DNA of 64,000 nt from Setophaga petechia (lineage: Eukaryota; Chordata; Aves; Passeriformes; Parulidae): NCBI GenBank assembly GCA_024362935.1, contig JANCRA010000017.1, forward strand, positions 1,550,001-1,614,000, read 5' to 3'. The notes under the pieces were generated by a model. That model was not told the origin of the DNA. It saw only the letters and a program-made list of their open reading frames with translations, and ran no database searches. The number at the start of each line of letters is the position of its first letter. Position 1 is the first letter of the stretch. This document shows positions 62,961 through 64,000 of this stretch, one piece after another. A program made the translations under genes and the position numbers.

Positions 62961-64000
62961 GCACCGATGGGCCACAGGTCTCCTCAGGGTAGTGGATGCG
63001 TCCCACCTGCTGAAGACACTGGAAGTCTCTGGTACCTGCGGCACTACTGGCACAGCTCAGCTCTCTCGGGCTGAACTGGGGAGACCCAGACCTGCTAGCC
63101 CCCATACAGGCTGCTGCCACACAGGGTGTCACCAGAGCCAGCCCCACACAGCGCCAGTGCAGGACCTGAGACAGCTCTATCCACTCCTCCCCTCTGGGGT
63201 TCACCTCATCAGGGCTGGGGAGCCTCCAGAGTGGTAGAGCTCCTGTTCTGTCTCGTCTGTTCTCACTGCTAGAGGAGGGAGCAGGGCAGACCCCGCAGTC
63301 CTGCCTCCTCAGTCTGCCGGGGAATGCATGGGAGCAGCCCACAGCACGTTCAGCTGTGGGGACACAGGCAGCCTGCCCAGAGCAACCCCAACACCAACTC
63401 GGGCAGGGCAGAGCCACTTTCCAGGCACGGGAAGTACCACTCACTCCAGGCCAAACCTGTGTCCACTGCAGGGAGGGCCAGGGGAGCTGCTGAAAGGACA
63501 GGAGCTGGCACTGGGACTCTCAGACTCCCTACCCAGGCTCTCAGTGACACTCAAGATGGCTTTCGAGGCAGCACAGCTGCTTCCCAAGGAACCTGCTGTG
63601 CTCTCCACGCAGGATGGGGCCGATTCCTGTCTGTCGCTGGACACTATCCATGCCCCTGCGGGCACTGTCTGTGTGGACAGAGGTAGCCAGGGAGATGAAC
63701 ACACAGTCCAGCGGCCAAGACACACAGCTGGGGGCTGTTGTCACTGCCCGGCAGACACAGGGCACCACAAGACAGGCACGGCGGGCACGGCAGAGCAAAG
63801 CCCCCGGACCCGCACCCAGGGATGGGCTGGCACCACGTACGGACTCCGTGCCAGACGCGGCCTCTCCCCACCCAGATTGCTCCGCCGCCGACACCCCCAA
63901 GCCCCGGGGTCACACGAGTCCCCTTCTCTTGGCAGCCCCACACCGCTGCCAGCTCCGAGCCCGCTGCCCCGGGGCACCCGGCCCCCGGCAGCTCACAGGC
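62961..64000. other. Right-edge sequence, CpG-rich after 63.78 kb
   Basis: No exon recognised. CG density rises again from about 63780 to the edge, suggesting that a CpG island, perhaps the 5' end of the next gene, begins here. Confidence 0.35.

Overview
The window looks like a piece of vertebrate, almost certainly avian, chromosome. The support is spliced genes with GT-AG introns and CpG-island promoters, truncated LINE fragments ending in the ATTCTRTGATTCTRTG-type tail of bird CR1 elements, and the close linkage of two genes (FAAH2 and TSC22D3) that are both X-linked in humans. From general knowledge that linkage fits the X-homologous segment of chicken chromosome 4 (4A in songbirds); the chromosome itself cannot be read from the sequence. 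There is no prokaryotic or viral organisation.

Three protein-coding genes can be supported, all on the minus strand. (1) At the left edge are the first two coding exons (737..1295) of a cell-surface cytokine receptor: a signal-peptide exon and a fibronectin-III exon that looks like a class II (interferon/IL-10 family) receptor; the rest was not found and probably lies off the edge. (2) FAAH2, fatty-acid amide hydrolase 2, is complete at 4502..10916: eleven coding exons, 533 codons, all splice phases consistent, and an intact Lys/Ser/Ser catalytic triad. Its first exon sits in a CpG island (about 10.2-11.3 kb). (3) TSC22D3 in its short GILZ form is complete at 49378..50646: three coding exons, 139 codons, with a TATA/CCAAT promoter and a poly(A) signal.

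Between FAAH2 and TSC22D3 lie about 37 kb (11.3-48.3 kb) in which I find no convincing coding exon. This stretch holds simple repeats, CR1 scraps, two gene-less CpG islands (13.7-14.0 kb and 17.0-17.3 kb) and several motif clusters that look regulatory (33.4, 35.3, 43.5 and 46.1 kb). Right of TSC22D3 (52-64 kb) there is again no recognisable gene, only CR1 tails, a CA-rich stretch, a perfect 67-bp inverted repeat with a 293-bp spacer near 60.7-61.1 kb, and CpG-rich patches at 62.7 kb and at the right edge.

The two most unusual items are the inverted repeat and a degenerate minisatellite (51.22-51.81 kb) just upstream of the TSC22D3 promoter. The minisatellite unit carries CAGAACA, the glucocorticoid-receptor half-site, and it stands in front of the gene named for glucocorticoid induction. 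The three genes are independent transcription units: a lipid-signalling hydrolase, an immune receptor fragment and a glucocorticoid-responsive regulator. No operon-like cooperation is implied.
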